A stretch of DNA of 35,873 nt from LGRD01 sp031415135 (GTDB lineage: Bacteria > Pseudomonadota > Gammaproteobacteria > Burkholderiales > Burkholderiaceae_C). Within the stretch, counting starts at the first letter, position 1, and the number at the start of each line of letters is the position of its first letter. The position numbers and the translations under genes were made by a program. Of this stretch, positions 32,386 to 35,873 are shown in pieces. The DNA lies in the NCBI GenBank assembly GCA_031415135.1, contig JANORB010000256.1, positions 1 to 35,873 on the forward strand, given 5' to 3'. Below the pieces are notes generated by a model. That model was not told where the DNA came from, searched no databases, and saw only the letters and a program-made list of their open reading frames with translations.

Positions 32386-34383
32386 TCAGCCCGCAACCTC
32401 GACCGGCGTGGGGTCGGTGGCCGATGCGGGCGTCATGCGCCGCTTCTTCAGGTGGACGCGCAGCAGCGAGATGGCAGCCGGGGTCACGCCGGAGATGCGG
32501 GACGCCTGACCCAGAGTCTGCGGGCGGTGCTTGGCGAGCTTCTGCCTCACTTCGAACGACAGCGCGGCGACGTCTGAATAGTCCAGCTCTGGCGGCAAGA
32601 GGGTTCCTTCCAGCAGCGAGGCTCGCTGTACATCTTCATTCTGTTTGTCGATGTAGCCCGCGTACTTGACTGAAACCTGGACCTGGTCAATCACCGCATC
32701 GGCCAGCGATGGGCCGAGTTCGGCGCGCAATGTTTCACGTGAAACTGCGGGTTCGCAGCGGGCAATGGCAGCCACCTGCGCAACGGCGTCGAAATCGACG
32801 CCCGGCCTGCGCAGCAGATCGGTGAGCCGATATTCGTGTTCAAGCGCCTTGCCGAGCAGTCGTTCTGCGTCCGTCGCCGGGACCGAGGCAGGGCGCACCC
32901 AGGTCGAATTCAGCCGGTTGGTTTCAAGTGAAACAGCATCGCGCTTTCGATTGAAGGCGTCCCAACGGATGTCATTCACCAGGCCCAGGTTGCGGCCCAT
33001 CTCGGTGAGCCGCAGGTCGGCGTTGTCTTCGCGCAATTGCAGCCGGAACTCGGCGCGGCTGGTGAACATGCGGTAGGGCTCGGTGACGCCCTTGGTGACC
33101 AGGTCGTCCACCAACACCCCCAGGTACGCCTGGTCCCGGCGTGGCAGCCACGGTGCAGCATCTCGAACTTGCAGCGCCGCATTGATTCCAGCGAAGAGAC
33201 CTTGCGCCGCCGCTTCTTCGTACCCCGTGGTGCCATTGATCTGCCCGGCGAAAAACAGCCCTCGAACCGCCCGCGTCTCAAAGCTGGCCGTCAATTCGCG
33301 TGGGTCGAAGAAGTCATATTCGATGGCGTAGCCGGGCCGCAGGATGTGCGCCTGCTCCAGCCCGGCCATCGACTGCACCGCCGCGATCTGCACATCGAAG
33401 GGCAGGGAGGTCGAAATCCCGTTCGGATAGAACTCGTGGGTGGTCAACCCTTCAGGCTCCAGGAAAATCTGATGCGAATCTTTGTCGGCAAACCGGCTGA
33501 CCTTGTCCTCGATGCTCGGGCAGTAGCGCGGGCCCACGCCGTCGATCAGGCCGGTGAACATGGGGCTGCGGTCAAAACCCGCACGGATGATCTGGTGCGT
33601 GCGCTCATTGGTGTGGGTGATCCAGCACGGCACCTGGCGTGGGTGCTGCGCGGCCGTTCCCATGAAGCTGAACACCGGCACGGGGTCGCGGGCCGGCGAC
33701 CCATCGGGCGACGGCATGCCGTCACCCGGTTGCTCGGTCAGCACCGAGAAATTGATCGAGCGCCCATCGAGGCGCGGCGGCGTGCCGGTCTTGAGCCGAC
33801 CCTGGGGCAATTTCAACTCCTTCAAGCGTGCCGACAAAGCCACCGACGGTGGGTCGCCCGCCCGCCCGGCCGAGTGGCTTTGCAGCCCGACGTGAATCTT
33901 GCCGTCCAGAAACGTGCCGGCGGTCAGCACCACGGCGCGCGCCGCAAATCGCACGCCCATTTGCGTGACGGCGCCGGCAATCCGTTCGCCCTGCAGGATC
34001 AGGTCGTCGCAAGCCCCTTGAAACAGCCACAGCCCGGGATGGTTCTCCAGCCGCTGCCGAATCGCCGCCTTGTACAGCAGCCGGTCCGCCTGGGCCCGGG
34101 TGGCGCGCACGGCGGGGCCCTTGGAGCCATTGAGGATGCGAAACTGAATGCCCGATTCGTCGGTCGCCGCGGCCATCGCCCCGCCGAGCGCGTCAACCTC
34201 CTTGACCAGGTGCCCCTTGCCGATGCCGCCGATCGACGGATTGCAACTCATCTGCCCCAGGGTCTCGATGTTGTGGGTCAGCAGCAGCGTGCTCGCTCCC
34301 ATGCGCGCTGCGGCCAACGCCGCCTCGGTGCCGGCATGGCCGCCGCCCACCACAATCACGTCAAACGTTTTCGGGAACAACAT
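32386..34383 (-). CDS. mnmG: tRNA uridine 5-carboxymethylaminomethyl modification enzyme MnmG (GidA)
   Basis: This 665-residue FAD-binding protein works with MnmE to modify U34 of certain tRNAs. The Rossmann GGGHAGTEAA motif is at residues 13-22. The CNPSIGGIGKGHLVKEVDALGG region (seen as CNPSIGGIGKGHL), GTFLDGKIHVG, the second signature GQINGTTGYEEAAAQG and the C-terminal VKYAGYIDKQ are all present. It heads the leftward mnmG-rsmG-lysE run. A sigma-70-like promoter lies about 30-58 bases upstream. Two parS-like sites lie inside the 3' half, at 32731-32746 and 32920-32935. Confidence 0.97.
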   Translation of the reverse strand: MLFPKTFDVIVVGGGHAGTEAALAAARMGASTLLLTHNIETLGQMSCNPSIGGIGKGHLVKEVDALGGAMAAATDESGIQFRILNGSKGPAVRATRAQADRLLYKAAIRQRLENHPGLWLFQGACDDLILQGERIAGAVTQMGVRFAARAVVLTAGTFLDGKIHVGLQSHSAGRAGDPPSVALSARLKELKLPQGRLKTGTPPRLDGRSINFSVLTEQPGDGMPSPDGSPARDPVPVFSFMGTAAQHPRQVPCWITHTNERTHQIIRAGFDRSPMFTGLIDGVGPRYCPSIEDKVSRFADKDSHQIFLEPEGLTTHEFYPNGISTSLPFDVQIAAVQSMAGLEQAHILRPGYAIEYDFFDPRELTASFETRAVRGLFFAGQINGTTGYEEAAAQGLFAGINAALQVRDAAPWLPRRDQAYLGVLVDDLVTKGVTEPYRMFTSRAEFRLQLREDNADLRLTEMGRNLGLVNDIRWDAFNRKRDAVSLETNRLNSTWVRPASVPATDAERLLGKALEHEYRLTDLLRRPGVDFDAVAQVAAIARCEPAVSRETLRAELGPSLADAVIDQVQVSVKYAGYIDKQNEDVQRASLLEGTLLPPELDYSDVAALSFEVRQKLAKHRPQTLGQASRISGVTPAAISLLRVHLKKRRMTPASATDPTPVEVAG
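32731..32746. other. parS site within mnmG
   Basis: TGTTTCACGTGAAACT matches the parS consensus at 15 of 16 positions, with the full central TTTCACGTGAAA palindrome. It is the best of the three sites in the window and the likely main ParB loading site here. Confidence 0.85.
32920..32935. other. parS-like site within mnmG
   Basis: GGTTTCAAGTGAAACA matches parS at 14 of 16 positions. One mismatch is in the central CACGTG core (AAGTG), which may weaken ParB binding. Confidence 0.5.
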
Positions 34384-34412
34384 GAACTTGCCTGATTTTT
34401 CAGCAAACCAGG

Positions 34413-34441
34413 ATTGTAGGCAGCGCCCACGGGTAAGTCAT
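34413..34441 (-). promoter_or_regulatory. Sigma-70-type promoter of mnmG
   Basis: On the minus strand, ATGACT (complement of 34436-34441) serves as -35 and TACAAT (complement of 34413-34418) as -10, with a 17-base spacer. The predicted start is near 34406, giving a 5' leader of about 22 bases before the mnmG ATG. Confidence 0.6.
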
Positions 34442-34484
34442 TCGAAATGGGCACTCCGCCAGGCCTGCCCGTGAGACCGGGTCC

Positions 34485-34742
34485 ATGAACTGCCGCTCAT
34501 CCTGCGCCGCCTGCTGCATTGCGCCGTCGATCAGCAGCGCCATTCCCGGCATGCCCCACGGCAAACCGGCCGGCGTGCGCTGCGTCCAACTCGACGACGA
34601 ACTGCGCTGCAAACTGTTTGGTGTGCCCGGGCGTCCGCTGGTGTGCAGTTCGCTGCGACCGTCTGTGCCCATGTGCGGCAGCAGTCGCGAGCATGCGATG
34701 CGTTGGCTGGGCCGGCTCGAACGCCAGACGGCACCAGCTTGA
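34485..34742 (+). CDS. YkgJ-family cysteine-cluster protein
   Basis: This 85-residue protein begins CRSSCAACC, giving Cys at 3, 7, 10 and 11. Later Cys residues fall in VRCVQL, LRCKLFG, LVCSSL and PMCGSS. The spacing fits the YkgJ/UPF0153 family, presumed to bind zinc or an iron-sulfur cluster. The RPLVCSSLRPS and MCGSSREHAMRWLGRLE endings are typical of family members in this order. The start ATG 34485 has no strong Shine-Dalgarno sequence. It diverges from mnmG and converges with the ElaA-type gene. The function is unknown. Confidence 0.8.
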   Translation: MNCRSSCAACCIAPSISSAIPGMPHGKPAGVRCVQLDDELRCKLFGVPGRPLVCSSLRPSVPMCGSSREHAMRWLGRLERQTAPA

Positions 34743-34751
34743 AGCCTGTGC

Positions 34752-35249
34752 TCACATCGCGTCAGCGCGATGTCCGGCGAGCAGCATTTCGGTGTGCGGG
34801 ATGCCGTCTTCCAGGTACGCCGCACCCACCACAGCAAAACCGAATTCACCGTAGAACCGTTCCAGGCGCGACTGGGCCGAAATCCGGATCCCGTGTCCTG
34901 GATACGCCTGGGCCGTGTGGGCAATCACCCGGCGCACCAACTCGCGTCCCAAGCCTGATCCGCGTGCCGCGGCGGAGGTGATGACCCGGCCCATCGACGG
35001 CTCGGCGTATTTCAGCCCCGGCTCCACCAGGCGCGCGTAGCTCAGCGGAACCCGGTGCAACGGCGACCATGCCGCCAGGTGGTGGGACGACTCGTCGAAC
35101 CCGTCGGCATCGAGGTAGGCGCAGTTCTGCTCCAGCGAGAACACCTGCTGGCGCGCGGTGTAGATGTTCTGCAGCTCAACCACACTGAGTTCCCGGAAGT
35201 GGCACCAGCGCCAGACCAGCGACGAGCGATCGAGGGGCGGCTTCATCAT
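34752..35249 (-). CDS. elaA: ElaA-family GNAT acetyltransferase
   Basis: This 165-residue GNAT protein closely follows the ElaA pattern: the N-terminal WRWCHFRELSVVELQNIYTAR, then RQQVFSLEQNCAYLDADGFD, the core GRVITSAAARGSGLGRELVRR with the acetyl-CoA loop RGSGLG, and the C-terminal LERFYGEFGFAVVG. The substrate of ElaA is not established. I use ATG 35249, which has AAGG about seven bases upstream. An adjacent ATG at 35246 is equally possible. The start overlaps the stop of a possible 63-codon upstream ORF by ATGA. Confidence 0.88.
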   Translation of the reverse strand: MMKPPLDRSSLVWRWCHFRELSVVELQNIYTARQQVFSLEQNCAYLDADGFDESSHHLAAWSPLHRVPLSYARLVEPGLKYAEPSMGRVITSAAARGSGLGRELVRRVIAHTAQAYPGHGIRISAQSRLERFYGEFGFAVVGAAYLEDGIPHTEMLLAGHRADAM

Positions 35250-35437
35250 GTCGCCTTGGCTCTCCACAGCTTGCCATACTGTCCCCGGTAGGCAAACGGC
35301 CCGCCGGGCTGGGCGGGCGCCGAGCCGGCGGCCATTGCCACAGCCGGGGCTGGCGAAAGCAAGCGCTTCCACCACCGCGCGGGGACCGATGCCGGCGCGG
35401 CTTCAATCCGGCTCAGCAGTGGGTTCAGGTCGGTCAT
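35246..35437 (-). CDS. Possible small protein coupled to elaA
   Basis: This 63-codon ORF runs from ATG 35437 to TGA 35246-35248, which overlaps the elaA start by ATGA. It begins MTDLNPLLSRIEAAPAS, has a basic-aromatic patch ARWWKRLL at about residues 20-27 and ends in YRGQYGKLWRAKAT. I do not recognise the family. Support is the coupled overlap and a plausible composition. Against it is the lack of a clear Shine-Dalgarno sequence. It may be spurious. Confidence 0.4.
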   Translation of the reverse strand: MTDLNPLLSRIEAAPASVPARWWKRLLSPAPAVAMAAGSAPAQPGGPFAYRGQYGKLWRAKAT

Positions 35438-35730
35438 GTCGGCAGCCGGTGCGAGGCGAAGGAGCGGCGACTGGCGTGAAGCGGGCCCGCCGCAGCCGCG
35501 CGGGAAATTATTGTAGGCGCGCGAATTGCCCGGGGCCTTCGCCGGACGTGCTGGCAATGCCGCGTCCATCGGCTCAACGAGCGCGGTGCAATGCCATGCG
35601 CTCGGCAACGGCTCGGGTTGCACCAGCATGGGGGTGATGTGGGCGATCCCCGCTCCGCGCCGGTGCAGATGGGCGCTGGAGGTGCAGCCGCCAGGCCTTG
35701 CGGGGCGCCGCGCGGCTGGCACACCCTTGC
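35438..35730. other. Intergenic region without a supported gene
   Basis: No convincing coding frame is seen here. The only signal noted is a minus-strand -10-like TACAAT (complement of 35510-35515), possibly for the small ORF and elaA. No matching -35 is apparent. Confidence 0.5.
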
Positions 35731-35755
35731 TGGTATACCAACCAGTACATCAAAT
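35727..35755 (+). promoter_or_regulatory. Promoter region with GntR-like palindromic operator
   Basis: A perfect 10-base palindrome TGGTATACCA (35731-35740) resembles operators of GntR regulators of the FadR/UxuR type. It overlaps a weak -35 (TTGCTG, 35727-35732) with TCAAAT (35750-35755) as a -10 at 17-base spacing. Binding there would block transcription of the gene starting at 35777. Promoter elements are poor matches; the palindrome is clear. Confidence 0.4.
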
Positions 35756-35776
35756 CCTCAGCACAGGAGCACCTCC

Positions 35777-35873
35777 ATGACCCATCCTGATCTCGATCGG
35801 CGCAAGATCCTGCGGCAACTTGGAGCGGCCGGCGCCGTGGCGGGCACCGAGGGTTGGCCCGCCCTGGCGGCGG
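35777..35873 (+). CDS. N-terminus of an exported protein with twin-arginine-type signal (3' end outside window)
   Basis: Thirty-two codons are visible from ATG 35777, preceded by AGGAG with good spacing. The product begins MTHPDLDRRKILRQLGAAGA, with Arg8-Arg9 followed by a hydrophobic Ala/Gly/Val stretch, as in Tat signal peptides. The hydrophobic core is interrupted by a Thr-Glu, which is slightly unusual. The identity of the mature protein cannot be judged from this fragment. Confidence 0.75.
   Translation, partial: MTHPDLDRRKILRQLGAAGAVAGTEGWPALAA

Noticed and set aside
35438..35722. Extended 158-codon minus-strand frame upstream of the small elaA-coupled ORF
   Set aside because: The upstream part is Pro/Ala/Arg-rich with no recognisable pattern; only the last 63 codons are plausible.

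Overview
The window is GC-rich chromosomal DNA from a betaproteobacterium, most likely Burkholderiales and probably Comamonadaceae-like. The signs are a 180-kDa-class NAD glutamate dehydrogenase, a Bug-family periplasmic receptor, a type-2 ArgC, the mnmG-rsmG-lysE-parA order and a GC-rich intergenic repeat of a kind I associate with that family. It opens inside the 3' part of gyrB and closes near mnmG/rsmG with parS-like sites, so it probably lies close to the replication origin. This placement is inferred from gene content only.

Left part (1-15516): gyrB (partial), a short PlsB-like acyltransferase, a tartrate/malate dehydrogenase with a Bug-type solute receptor, a membrane metallophosphoesterase and a giant NAD-glutamate dehydrogenase on the minus strand. 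A plus-strand DAHP synthase follows, preceded by a 24-codon leader ORF rich in Phe/Tyr/Trp codons and a strong intrinsic terminator. That layout is a transcription attenuator. Next come a cobalamin adenosyltransferase, an FAD-linked lactate/glycolate-type oxidase and a heme oxygenase.

Photoregulation cluster (14830-18791): an intact heme oxygenase converges on a ppsR-bphP operon whose two genes overlap by ATGA. Both regulators are broken. ppsR carries two frameshifts. bphP carries one frameshift plus three apparent in-frame deletions that remove parts of its PAS and GAF chromophore-binding core. No other gene in the window looks disrupted, so this looks like selective decay of a light-sensing module.

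Stress operon (18999-24177): prkA-yeaH-spoVR, with a near-consensus sigma-54 promoter about 200 bases upstream of prkA, a long 5' leader with a hairpin, and a GC-rich repeat between prkA and yeaH.

Partition locus (24394-34441): mnmG, rsmG, a LysE exporter, a VapBC-type toxin-antitoxin pair, parA, a GNAT enzyme and a lipoprotein run leftward. A plus-strand argC then interrupts, followed by a minus-strand RBBP9-like hydrolase with parB. parA and parB are therefore about 4 kb apart and in different transcription units. Three parS-like 16-mers lie inside rsmG and mnmG.

Right end: a small cysteine-cluster protein, an ElaA-type acetyltransferase with a possible small coupled upstream ORF, and the start of an exported twin-arginine protein behind a GntR-like palindrome.
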